A DNA stretch of 64,000 nucleotides from positions 186,001 to 250,000 of the forward strand of contig NZ_CP087719.1 of the NCBI RefSeq assembly GCF_020991085.1, read 5' to 3'. The position numbers and the translations under genes are program-made. The DNA comes from Roseomonas sp. OT10. Its GTDB lineage: Bacteria > Pseudomonadota > Alphaproteobacteria > Acetobacterales > Acetobacteraceae. Position 1 is the first letter of the stretch. Each line of letters begins with the position of its first letter. The notes below the pieces were generated by a model that saw only the letters and a list, made by a program, of their open reading frames with translations, had not been told where the DNA came from and searched no databases. Positions 7,713 through 15,378 of this stretch are shown here, piece after piece.

Positions 7713-8900
7713 TCAGGCGATCCGGATGCGGCAGCGCCGCAGCACGCCCATCCCATCCCCGCGTACCGCCAGCACCATCGTGCCCAGCAGGCCAAGCCCG
7801 CCAAAGACCAGGACCGGCACCGCGAGCCCGTTCGCGCCGATCGCCGCCATTAGCACCGGCGGCGCCACCAGCAAGGCAATGCCCCGGCTCGTATAGAGCA
7901 CCCCCATCGCGCTTCCGAGCTCCGCGGTGCCGAAGCGGTCGGCTATGAAGACCGGCAGCAGCGCGACGAAGCCGCCCTGCGCCGCACCGAAGATCAGCGC
8001 GAAGCCCCGCAGCGCCCAGAGCCCGTCAGCCGCGACCCACAGTGCCAGGCTCGTCGCCATGCTGGCGCAGCAGGCGACGAAGACGCGGCTGCGGCCGAGC
8101 GCATCCGCCACCGCAGCCAGCGCGAAGCGCCCGATGATGGTGCCGATGCCGATCAGCCCCAGCAGCCCCAGCGCCTCCGCGCGCGGCAGCCCGAGATCGC
8201 GCGCCGAGCCCACCAGCGCCGCATGCGGTAGCATGGCGGGCAGCGAGACGAGCAACGTGCCGACCCAGGCGAGCACCATCCCGCGCGCGGGCAGCCGTCG
8301 CGCGCCGGCGCTCGGCAGAACGCCTCCCCCCGGCAGCAGCATGGCGCCCGCCGCCCCGACGATGGCCACAGCGATGCCCGAAACAAGGAAGGCCAGGCGC
8401 CAATCCCCGAAGGCCCCCAGCAGTTCCGCCGCGGGCGGCACCAGCGCCGTGCCGATCCCGATGCCGCTGACCGCGATGCCCGAGGCGAGGCCACGGCGTG
8501 CCGCGAACCCCCGCTGCACCGCCGCCATGGCCGGCACATAGGCGAAGCCGGTGCCCACCCCTGTCAGCAGCCCATAGCCCAGGTAAAGGCCGGGCAGCCC
8601 GCGCGCCGTCGCCGCGAGCACCAGGCCCATGCTCACCAGCAGCATGCCCATCGCCGCCATCGGCCGCGCGCCGAGGCGATCGCCGAGCGGGCCGCTGACG
8701 GCGCTGACCAGGAAGCAACTCCCGCCGCTCAGCGCGAAGACCGCGGCAAGGTGGGGGCGATCGACGCCGAAAGCGCCGGCGATCTCCTCGGCGAAGGCGG
8801 CGTAGGAGTAGATCGCGCCGAACCCCGTCATCAGCACCAGGAAAGCGCCGGCGACGACCTGCCACTCGCTCGCCAGGGCGGACGGCGGGCGGGGGATCAT
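7713..8900 (-). CDS. MFS transporter
   Basis: A 395-residue membrane protein with about twelve hydrophobic segments in two halves. The MFS loop 2-3 signature is visible as GPLGDRLGARPM, and its weaker repeat in the second half as AAVADALGRSRVF. The overall pattern resembles the monocarboxylate/oxalate-formate antiporter branch (MFGF-like N-terminus, glycine-rich helix 5), but the substrate is not readable. The start at 8900 is supported because the ATG overlaps the stop of the 43-codon ORF (ATGA at 8897-8900). Neighbours are a Bug receptor and a hydrolase-like protein, suggesting uptake of a small organic acid. Confidence 0.85.
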   Translation of the reverse strand: MIPRPPSALASEWQVVAGAFLVLMTGFGAIYSYAAFAEEIAGAFGVDRPHLAAVFALSGGSCFLVSAVSGPLGDRLGARPMAAMGMLLVSMGLVLAATARGLPGLYLGYGLLTGVGTGFAYVPAMAAVQRGFAARRGLASGIAVSGIGIGTALVPPAAELLGAFGDWRLAFLVSGIAVAIVGAAGAMLLPGGGVLPSAGARRLPARGMVLAWVGTLLVSLPAMLPHAALVGSARDLGLPRAEALGLLGLIGIGTIIGRFALAAVADALGRSRVFVACCASMATSLALWVAADGLWALRGFALIFGAAQGGFVALLPVFIADRFGTAELGSAMGVLYTSRGIALLVAPPVLMAAIGANGLAVPVLVFGGLGLLGTMVLAVRGDGMGVLRRCRIRIA

Positions 8901-9028
8901 GGCGCGGCCCTCGCCCGACGACCCAGAAAACGCTCCACGGCACGCCGCGCTGCCCGCACCAGCCCGCGCCAGGCGGCCCGCCGCCCGGCCCGTTCCATCG
9001 CCATCCAATCCGGCGCCGGGTGCATCAT
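8897..9028 (-). CDS. Small arginine-rich protein, 43 residues, coupled to both neighbours
   Basis: This short frame fills the gap between the hydrolase-like gene and the MFS gene. Its ATGATG start overlaps the upstream stop, and its TGA overlaps the ATG of the MFS gene (ATGA). It reads MMHPAPDWMAMERAGRRAAW, then RGLVRAARRAVERFLGRRAR and AAP. Nine of its last 26 residues are arginine and it could form one amphipathic helix. No family is recognised. Overlap at both ends is what a real, translationally coupled small gene would show, but chance open frames are common at this GC content, so comparison with relatives is needed to settle it. Confidence 0.5.
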   Translation of the reverse strand: MMHPAPDWMAMERAGRRAAWRGLVRAARRAVERFLGRRARAAP

Positions 9029-9753
9029 GGAGCGCGCAGCCGCAGGGACAGCCAATCGGCGAGCAGCGCCGCCGCCATGCCGGTCGCCTCAGGATCGTGG
9101 ACGGCAGGGAGGCGTTCGCCCCCCGCCGGATCGGGCAGCAGGGCAGGCGCACCTGGCCGCGACCCGGCCGGCACGTCCCAGCCATGACCGGCATCTGGCA
9201 GAAGCCGCAGCGAGATGCCGGGCCGCTCGGCCAGCGCCCCGCAGCCCGCCGCGTCCAGCGCGCCTTGCAGGATCAGTACCAGCCCGGTCGCCGGCCACGG
9301 CAGGTCGTGGCAGCGCGGATACAACGCGACGACCGGCCTGCCGGCCGCCTCGGCCAACGCGCGGCGCCCGCCGAGGCCGAAGCCCACCAAGCCGATGGCG
9401 GCGCGATCGAAGCCTGCCCGATCTGCCCAGCCCGGCGCCGCGGCCGCCGCCCCCGGCCGCGTGCCCGCATCGAGCCCGGTGCCACTCACCTCGTCACCCT
9501 CGCCGAGCCCGAGGGTCAGTGTCGCGATGCCGCGCGCCAGAAGGGCGTCCGCATAGGCTTCGTCGCGCCCGTCGTCGCCGGCGCCTTCCGGCAGCAGGAT
9601 GACGAGAGGCGGGGGCGTCACGCCGGCCGGGCGCAGCAACCGCGCCAACCCGGCCGGGGCCGGCAGCGCCACGATCTCGACCGCGACCTGCGCTAATGCC
9701 GGCGCGGCGGCCGTCATGGCGATCACGGCGGCGGCCAGCAGCGCGACACGCAT
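9025..9753 (-). CDS. Secreted alpha/beta-hydrolase (dienelactone hydrolase-like) lacking its nucleophile
   Basis: A 242-residue protein starting at an ATG with GGAGGA ten bases upstream. Residues 1-21 are a Sec signal peptide ending ALAQ. The rest has the hydrolase order: strand VILLPEG, nucleophile elbow, LQGALDAAGCG (acid region) and DAGHGWD (catalytic His). The elbow, normally GxSxG or GxCxGG, reads GFGLGG here, so the nucleophile position is glycine (codon GGC). It is therefore either non-catalytic or works differently. Its start is 4 nt after the stop of the Bug receptor gene, so the two are one unit, perhaps handling the same ligand in the periplasm. Confidence 0.7.
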   Translation of the reverse strand: MRVALLAAAVIAMTAAAPALAQVAVEIVALPAPAGLARLLRPAGVTPPPLVILLPEGAGDDGRDEAYADALLARGIATLTLGLGEGDEVSGTGLDAGTRPGAAAAAPGWADRAGFDRAAIGLVGFGLGGRRALAEAAGRPVVALYPRCHDLPWPATGLVLILQGALDAAGCGALAERPGISLRLLPDAGHGWDVPAGSRPGAPALLPDPAGGERLPAVHDPEATGMAAALLADWLSLRLRAP

Positions 9754-9757
9754 GGCC

Positions 9758-10717
9758 TTATCCTCCCGATGGCAGGTGGCGCAGGCCGGCCTCGACCAGA
9801 GCGCGCTGGGCGGCGAGGCGCGCGGCCAGATCGTCCGCGCCGCCGGCGAAGGGGAGTTGCCCGGCAGCCCCGACGCGGGCCGCGAAGGCCGCATCGCCGA
9901 CCACCTCGCGCGCCGCCTGTTCCAGCGCCTGGCGCACCGCTGCGGGCTGGCGGGCATCGGCGAAGACGCCGACGAAGCCCTCGAAGACATAGGCGGGGAA
10001 GCCCTGCTCGGCCGCCGTCGCCACCGCCAGCGCGGCCGGGGAGCGCGTCGCATTGGTCACGGCGAGCAGCTTCAGCCGCCCCGCTTGCGCCTGCGGCAAG
10101 GCGGTGGCGAGCGGCATCACCGCGAGATGCAGCCGTCCCTCGGAAAGGTCGTTCAGCATCTCCGGCACGGCGCGATACTGCACGCGGGTCAGGGTGAGCC
10201 CCTGCGCCGCCGCGAAGCCCGCGAAGGCGATGGCGATGCCGCCCGGCGAGGAGGCCCAGGCGAGCGTATCCCGGCGCGCCAGCGCGACCGCCTGCGTCAG
10301 ATCGCTGGCCGGCACGGAAGGCGCGGCGGCGATGACGATGTGGTCGATGGCGACGGTGGAGAGCGGGGCGAATTGCTCCGGCCGATAGGGCAGGTTCGGG
10401 ATGGTGAAGGGATTCACCGTGAAGGGGCCGGCGAAGGAGAAGAAGACCTTGTGGTCGTCGTTGAGGCCGAGGAAGGCCATGGCCGCGACCACGCCGTCGC
10501 CGCCGGGCCGGTTCTCTACCGGCACGGGCTGACCCAGGCGCCGGGACAGGTTGTCGGCGAACAGGCGCAACGTCGCCTCGGCGCCGACGCCGGCGGCGAA
10601 GGGCGTGACCAGCCGCACCGGCCGCGCGGGAAACGCCTGGGCCCGTGCAATGGCGGGGAGGGCCAGCAGGGTCAGCGCCGGCAGGGCACGGCGGCGGAGC
10701 GACGGGGTATCGGGCAT
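9758..10717 (-). CDS. Bug/TctC-family tripartite tricarboxylate transporter receptor
   Basis: A 319-residue periplasmic solute-binding protein. The signal peptide runs to ARA-26 (LTLLALPAIARAQ). It is followed by the family start FPARPVRLVTPFAAGVGAEATLR and the later VENRPGGDGVVAA motif, which line the ligand pocket of Bug proteins that bind carboxylates. No TctA or TctB membrane subunits are in the window, so this is an orphan receptor, as is common in Acetobacteraceae and Bordetella. It heads a minus-strand operon and is divergent from the LysR gene at 10820, its probable regulator. Ligand unknown. Confidence 0.88.
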   Translation of the reverse strand: MPDTPSLRRRALPALTLLALPAIARAQAFPARPVRLVTPFAAGVGAEATLRLFADNLSRRLGQPVPVENRPGGDGVVAAMAFLGLNDDHKVFFSFAGPFTVNPFTIPNLPYRPEQFAPLSTVAIDHIVIAAAPSVPASDLTQAVALARRDTLAWASSPGGIAIAFAGFAAAQGLTLTRVQYRAVPEMLNDLSEGRLHLAVMPLATALPQAQAGRLKLLAVTNATRSPAALAVATAAEQGFPAYVFEGFVGVFADARQPAAVRQALEQAAREVVGDAAFAARVGAAGQLPFAGGADDLAARLAAQRALVEAGLRHLPSGG

Positions 10718-10778
10718 GGTGCGGCGGTTCCGGAGCGAGGGCGTCGCCGCCAAGGATAGCCAGCCACCACGCGCCACA

Positions 10779-10798
10779 GCGTTCTTGATTCTGAACGC
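10779..10798. promoter_or_regulatory. Inverted repeat in the LysR/Bug divergent promoter
   Basis: GCGTTC, eight bases (TTGATTCT), then GAACGC. It lies 21 nt before the LysR start and 62 nt before the Bug start, where a LysR-type protein would bind to control both. It is the only AT-richer patch of this spacer. Confidence 0.45.
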
Positions 10799-10819
10799 AT
10801 CCTTCGGCCAGATCGAACC

Positions 10820-11743
10820 ATGGCGATCCGTGACACCCTGCTCGGCGACCTCGCACTGCTCGACCGCGTGGTGAGCGCCGGCGGCATCAGCGCCGCCGCC
10901 ACCGCGCTGGGCGCGGCGAAATCCTCGGTCAGCACGCGCATCAGCGCGCTGGAAGCGGAGCTCGGCGTTCGGCTGCTGGTCCGCTCGCGCAGCGGCGCGC
11001 GGCCGACCCCGGCCGGCGAGCGCCTGCTCGATGCCGGCCGCCGGCTGCGCGGCGAGGCCGAGGCCGCCATCGCCGCCGCCCGTGGGGGCGAGGATGCCCT
11101 CGCCGGCACGCTGCGCCTGTCCTGCCCGGTGGGCATGGCGGATGCGGTGCTGGTGCCGCTGCTGGCCGGCTTCCTCGCCGCGCATCCCGCGCTGCGGCTG
11201 GATGTCGCGGCGACCGACCGCATCGTCGATCCCCGGCAGGAGGGCATCGACGTCGCCTTCCGCTTCGGCTGGCTGCGCGGTGCCGAGCTCGGCCTGGTGG
11301 CACGGCGGATCGGCGCCTATGAGGGCGTGCTCTGCGCCGCGCCCTTCTATCTCGATGCGGCGGGCGGCGCGCCGCGCAGCCTGGCCGATCTCGGCCGCCA
11401 TGCCTGGATCGGCTTTGCCGGCTTCGGCGGCGAGCGGCAAGTGCTGGCGCTGTGGGACGAGGCCGGGCGGCGGCATGAGGTGACGCTGGCCTGCCGCGTG
11501 CGGACCTCCTCGGCCTTCCAGGTGCGGGACTGGGCGCTGGCGGGGATCGGCATCACCCGGCTGCCGCTGATGCTGGTGGCCGATGCGCTGGCCGAGGGCA
11601 GGCTGATGCGCGTCCTGCCGCGCTGGCGCTTCGAGGGGCCCTCGCTGCACGCCGTCTATCCGCGCGACCGGCTGCGGCCGGCGCGGGTGCGGGCGTTGTT
11701 GGCGCATCTCCAGGCGCAGCATGGCGCTACTCCTCGGGCGTGA
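10820..11743 (+). CDS. LysR-family transcriptional regulator
   Basis: A 307-residue regulator. The N-terminal winged HTH covers about residues 1-62, with the recognition region ISAAATALGAAKSSVSTRISALEAELGVRLLVR. The remainder is the two-lobed LysR substrate-binding domain (LRLSCPVGMADAVLVPLL and so on), of the CrgA-like subgroup judging by the short linker. It is divergent from the Bug-hydrolase-MFS operon, sharing a 102-nt promoter region with an inverted repeat, and is probably its activator. Its 3' end overlaps the convergent Bug gene at 11727 by 17 nt. Confidence 0.9.
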   Translation: MAIRDTLLGDLALLDRVVSAGGISAAATALGAAKSSVSTRISALEAELGVRLLVRSRSGARPTPAGERLLDAGRRLRGEAEAAIAAARGGEDALAGTLRLSCPVGMADAVLVPLLAGFLAAHPALRLDVAATDRIVDPRQEGIDVAFRFGWLRGAELGLVARRIGAYEGVLCAAPFYLDAAGGAPRSLADLGRHAWIGFAGFGGERQVLALWDEAGRRHEVTLACRVRTSSAFQVRDWALAGIGITRLPLMLVADALAEGRLMRVLPRWRFEGPSLHAVYPRDRLRPARVRALLAHLQAQHGATPRA

Positions 11744-12698
11744 AGCCGGAGGCGCGCACCGCCGGTCCCCAGGCGGCGAATTCCCGCGCGAGACGCGCCG
11801 CCGTCTCGGCGGGGGAGAGCACCTTGGGCGCGATCTGCAACTGCGCCAGCCTGTCCCGCACCGCCGGTTCCGCCACCGCCGCGGCGACGGCCCCGTTCAG
11901 CGCCGCGACCACCGGCGGCGGCGCGGCGGCCGGCAGCATCACGACGAAGGCCTCGCTGGCGGTGAGCTGCGCAAAACCCTGTTCGGCGAAGGTCGCCACA
12001 TCGGGGAAGCCCGGCAGGCGGGGCTCGACGCTGACCGCCAGCAGCCGCGCCTGGCCGCCGCGGATCTGCGGGGCGAGTTCCGCCATGTGACTCATGTAGC
12101 AATCCAGCCGGCCGGCGATGAGGTCCGGCATGGCCAGTGTGCTGGCGCGGTAGGTGACCACGGTGACGTCCAGCCCCGCCGCGCGCATCAGCGCCAGCCC
12201 CAGCATGTGCTGCGGCGCGCCGGCGACCGGCGGGGCGAAGGTGACCTCGCCCTTGGCCCGCGCCCAGTCGATGAAGCCGCGCAGGTCGGACGCCGGATGG
12301 TCGCGCCGCACGACCAGCCCATAGGCCAGCTCACCCACCGTCGCCGCGGCCGTGAAGTCGGTGATCGGGTGGTAGCGCGTGGTGCGCGGCAGCACATGCG
12401 GGAACAGCGCCAGCACCGGCATCGGGCAGAGCAGCAGCGCGGTGCCGTCCGGCGCCGCCGCCTTCACCGCCTCAGCGCCGAGGCGGGAACTGGCGCCGGG
12501 CCGATTCTCGACCATCACCTGCGGCGCGTAGCGGCCAGTCAGGTGCTCCGCGAGGATGCGCGCGACCAGGTCGGCGCCGCCGCCAGGCGCCGCGCCGACG
12601 ATGATGCGCGCCGGCCGGTCGAGCGCGGTGCCGGCCAGGGCCGGCCCTGCGAGGAATAGCGCAGGCAAGCAGCGGCGGGACAGTCGGGCATCGCTCAT
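11727..12698 (-). CDS. Bug/TctC-family solute-binding receptor
   Basis: A 323-residue periplasmic receptor with a short leader (RRCLPALFLAGPALAGTAL). The mature part begins DRPARIIVGAAPGGGADLVARILAEHL and includes VENRPGASSRLGAEAV, both diagnostic of the Bug family. The pocket-lining loops are slightly shorter than usual but length is normal. It stands alone on its strand, divergent from the LysR gene at 12803 and convergent with the LysR gene ending at 11743. No membrane subunits are nearby. Ligand unknown; probably a carboxylate. Confidence 0.87.
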   Translation of the reverse strand: MSDARLSRRCLPALFLAGPALAGTALDRPARIIVGAAPGGGADLVARILAEHLTGRYAPQVMVENRPGASSRLGAEAVKAAAPDGTALLLCPMPVLALFPHVLPRTTRYHPITDFTAAATVGELAYGLVVRRDHPASDLRGFIDWARAKGEVTFAPPVAGAPQHMLGLALMRAAGLDVTVVTYRASTLAMPDLIAGRLDCYMSHMAELAPQIRGGQARLLAVSVEPRLPGFPDVATFAEQGFAQLTASEAFVVMLPAAAPPPVVAALNGAVAAAVAEPAVRDRLAQLQIAPKVLSPAETAARLAREFAAWGPAVRASGFTPEE

Positions 12699-12802
12699 CC
12701 GGCGGCCTCCATCGGCAAGAGCTGAAGCCCATGCTTGCCGTGCTCAGAGGCGTAGCGGGGAGTTCTATTTCAGGACGCCCGATTAGCGGCTAGGCTACCC
12801 CC

Positions 12803-13762
12803 ATGGAATGGACCGACCGCATCGGGCGTCGGCTCAGCCCGCGCGACCTGCATGTCTTCCTCGCCGTCGCGGAGCAAGGCTCCATGGCGAAGGCAGCGGC
12901 GCGGCTGGCGGTCTCGCGCCCCGTGGTGTCGCGGGCCATCGCCGATCTCGAACGCGCGTTGGATGTAACGCTTTTCGATCGCGCACCGGATGGCGTGGTG
13001 CCGACCCAATATGGCGAGGCGCTGCTGCACCGTGCGCGGGCGGTGTTCGACGAGCTGCGCCAAGGCGTGGCGGATCTGGCGACGCTCGCCGATCCCAATG
13101 CGGCGACGCTGCGCATCGCGAGTTCGCCAGTCAACGAGGCGGGGTTGGTGCCGCGGGTGATCGAACGCCTGGTACAGCGTTATCCGCGCATGCGGGTCAC
13201 CATGGCCTCGGGCACGGTGACGTCGCGCATGGACGCGCTGCGGGAAAGGCGGGTCGATATATGGGTCGCGCGGGCCCACACCTCGGATCCAGGGCCGGAT
13301 TTCCAGTTCGAACCGCTGATGCACGAGCGGCTGCTGGTGGTCACCTGCAAAGGCAGCCCGTGGGCGCGGAAGGCGCGGCTGGCGGAACTTGTTGATGCGC
13401 CATGGATCATCGCGCAGCCGGAGATGGCCGAGGGCAGCCCAGTGCGGCACGCCTTCGCGGCGGCCGGCCTGGCGCCGCCGGAGCGCCCGATCGTCAGCGA
13501 TTCCATGAACTTCCGGCTGAGCATGCTGCAATCGCGGCGCTACCTGACCTTCATGCCGGATTCGGCCGTGCTGCTGGCGCCGCCACTGCCCTGGCTGCGC
13601 GTGCTGCCGATCGCATTGCCGCGCTGGCACCTGCCGGTCGTCGCCGCGACGCTGCGCCACCGGCGGCCGACCGCAGCCGCGACGCTGTTCATCGCGGAGG
13701 CGCATGCAGTGATCCGCGAGATAGCGCAGCAGAATCCAACCATGCTGCCGGGTGTGGGGTGA
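12803..13762 (+). CDS. LysR-family transcriptional regulator
   Basis: A 319-residue regulator with the HTH at about residues 14-70 (DLHVFLAVAEQGSMAKAAARLAVSRPVVSRAIADLE) and a standard LysR effector domain (LRIASSPVNEAGLVPRVIERL). It is divergent from the Bug receptor gene at 12698, with a 104-nt spacer that contains a direct repeat of TAGCGG (near 12751 and 12785). Pairing of a LysR gene with a Bug receptor suggests that it responds to the receptor's ligand. The gene is followed by an AT-rich patch and IS remnants. Confidence 0.9.
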   Translation: MEWTDRIGRRLSPRDLHVFLAVAEQGSMAKAAARLAVSRPVVSRAIADLERALDVTLFDRAPDGVVPTQYGEALLHRARAVFDELRQGVADLATLADPNAATLRIASSPVNEAGLVPRVIERLVQRYPRMRVTMASGTVTSRMDALRERRVDIWVARAHTSDPGPDFQFEPLMHERLLVVTCKGSPWARKARLAELVDAPWIIAQPEMAEGSPVRHAFAAAGLAPPERPIVSDSMNFRLSMLQSRRYLTFMPDSAVLLAPPLPWLRVLPIALPRWHLPVVAATLRHRRPTAAATLFIAEAHAVIREIAQQNPTMLPGVG

Positions 13763-13941
13763 GGCCGCTGGACGTCCTAAGCCCCAGAGAACTTCAGTTC
13801 CCGGTTCCCGCCGCCGCTCAAGTTTTATTAATAAAATCAAATAATTAGATCGGAGACTTTAGTTGCTGCCCTTGATGTTTTGGCCGAGATACCACGGCGA
13901 GATTAAATCCAGCGTCCGACCGAACTAGGACGGATCGACAA
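13763..13941. other. Spacer with AT-rich palindrome, probably IS-derived
   Basis: No gene is visible. Positions 13823-13836 form the perfect palindrome TTTTATTAATAAAA within about 40 bases of low GC, out of keeping with the surroundings. An imperfect hairpin (GAGAACT TC AGTTCCC, about 13788-13803) just after the LysR stop could help to end its transcript. The rest leads into the IS5 remnant; an outer IS end was not resolved. Confidence 0.35.
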
Positions 13942-14191
13942 TCAGTTCATCCAGAAGAGGCAGGCGGCGAGGGTTGCGAAGCCGGCGAAGTGGATGGTGC
14001 GCCGATCGTAGCGGGTAGCGAAGCGTCGGAAATGCTTTAGGCGGTTGAAGCATCGCTCGATGCGGTTGCGCTGCCTGTGGAGGACGGTGTCGTGCGGGAT
14101 GGCGATCTTGCGGGACCGGTTGGATGGGATGACGGCCGTAGCATTCATGCCTGCGATGAGGCCGCGTAGCGCATTGCTGTCATAGGCCTTG
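13942..14191 (-). pseudogene. IS5-family transposase, C-terminal remnant
   Basis: About 83 codons of an IS5-family DDE transposase: [20 protein letters not shown], then VIPSNRSRKIAIPHD, RNRIERCFNRLKHFRRFATRYD, the conserved catalytic-Glu helix of this family, and a normal end (AACLFWMN). The N-terminal two-thirds are missing. Upstream the frame fuses to IS256 sequence at 14191-14193, so the apparent start MTWSGPWG is an accident of the junction. Not functional. Confidence 0.85.
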
Positions 14192-14192
14192 C

Positions 14193-14560
14193 CCCATGGC
14201 CCGGACCAGGTCATCCACCGAGCGCGTCGAGATGTCCTGGACGTAAGCCTCTTGGATCACCGCCGTCAGCGCCTTCTCCGCCAGCCGCCGGGGCTCCAGA
14301 AACGCCGGGAAGTAAGAACCGCGCCGGAGGCAGGGGATCCGCAACTCGACCGTCCCCGCCCGGGTCTGCCAGTCCCGCTCGCGATACCCGTTCCGCTGCA
14401 CCAGCCGGTCCGGGCTGCGCTCGCCGTGGGCGGCACCCGTCAGCTCGCCCACCTCCAGTTCCATCAGGCGCCCGGCGGCAAAGCCGACCATCTCCCGCAG
14501 GAAGGTCGCGTCGGCAGACTTCTCCAGCAGGCCCCGAAGGGCCATCGTCTCATCGGTCAT
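14193..14560 (-). pseudogene. IS256 (mutator)-family transposase, N-terminal remnant
   Basis: About 122 codons from an ATG at 14558-14560: [20 protein letters not shown], then the family block [33 protein letters not shown] and [27 protein letters not shown]. The catalytic DDE core that should follow is replaced by IS5 sequence. The element has therefore been broken, either by insertion of an IS5 copy followed by loss, or by a recombination between two IS remnants. Not functional. Confidence 0.85.
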
Positions 14561-14981
14561 CGTGGTCGGTCCAAAGCAAGGGGCTGAGGTCCAGCAACCC
14601 AACCCTGCCATGAACCACCGCGGTGACCGCCTCAGATCCGGCGATCAGCTCCTACACCAACGCCCGGGACACGGCCTCGATGAGGACCTTCGCCTCGCGG
14701 GACATCAGCGTCGGCAGGCGGGGCAGCCATCCCGGTAGGGACGAAGAATGGTCCAGGGGGCCGCACCCTCGGCCCCGGGCGCCGTCGGGGAGCCAGACGC
14801 ATGCCCAATGCACCGTCCCTGGTGGCGCGGCTGTTGCGCCCGCCGGTGGCGGTTGCCTCGGTGGCATAAGGGGCGTGGACGGACAGGGGGGCCGGCTCCT
14901 TGCCGGGCGTCGCAGTCCCACCCCCTTGCGCCGGGCCTTGGCTCGCCGCACGAAGGGCGCTGATCCCGGAGGCGCAGCACC
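14561..14981. other. Gene-free spacer between IS256 remnant and HIT gene
   Basis: No convincing coding sequence in 421 bases. The first ~50 bases probably include the outer end of the IS256 element (near GGGGCTGAGGTCCAGCAACC at 14579). A hairpin is present at 14757-14776 (GGGGCCG, six bases, CGGCCCC). The last 20 bases hold the ribosome site GGAGG of the HIT gene. Confidence 0.4.
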
Positions 14982-15368
14982 ATGTCCATGACCGGCCTGC
15001 CGTCCTATGACGATGGCAACGTCTTCGCCCGTATCCTTCGCAACGAGATCCCGTCCAAGCGGGTCCATGAGGACGAATGGGCCATCGCCTTCCATGACAT
15101 CTCGCCCCAGGCGCCGGTGCACATCCTCGTGATCCCGCGCGGTCCCTACATCTCCCTGGCCGACTTCTCGGCACGGGCGAGCGATGCGGAGATCGCCGGC
15201 TTCTGGCGCGCCGTCGGCGCGGTGGCCCGCGAGCATGGGCTGGAGGCGAAGGGATACCGGGCCCTCACCAATATCGGATCGGATGGCGGACAGGAGGTGC
15301 CGCACTTCCACGTCCACCTCTTCGGCGGCCGTCCGCTCGGCCGCATGGTGCCGCCGGCGGTGGGTTGA
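14982..15368 (+). CDS. HIT-family (histidine triad) nucleotide-binding protein
   Basis: A 128-residue cytoplasmic protein of the HINT type, which hydrolyses nucleoside phosphoramidates or related nucleotides. The histidine triad is intact: His108, His110 and His112 in VPHFHVHLFGG, with the upstream NIGSDGGQEVPH and HILVIPRG segments of the family. Length is typical. The start has GGAGG nine bases upstream; a second ATG lies two codons in. The gene is followed 10 nt later by the SirB1-like gene, so they are probably co-transcribed. Confidence 0.93.
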   Translation: MSMTGLPSYDDGNVFARILRNEIPSKRVHEDEWAIAFHDISPQAPVHILVIPRGPYISLADFSARASDAEIAGFWRAVGAVAREHGLEAKGYRALTNIGSDGGQEVPHFHVHLFGGRPLGRMVPPAVG

Positions 15369-15378
15369 CCGTCCGGCG

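Noticed and set aside
14632-15174. Minus-strand ORF with a phrase (LPTLMSREAKVLIEAVSRALV) in an overlapping frame upstream of the IS256 remnant
   Set aside because: No family recognised, interrupted by a stop before the IS region, and mostly antisense to the HIT gene.
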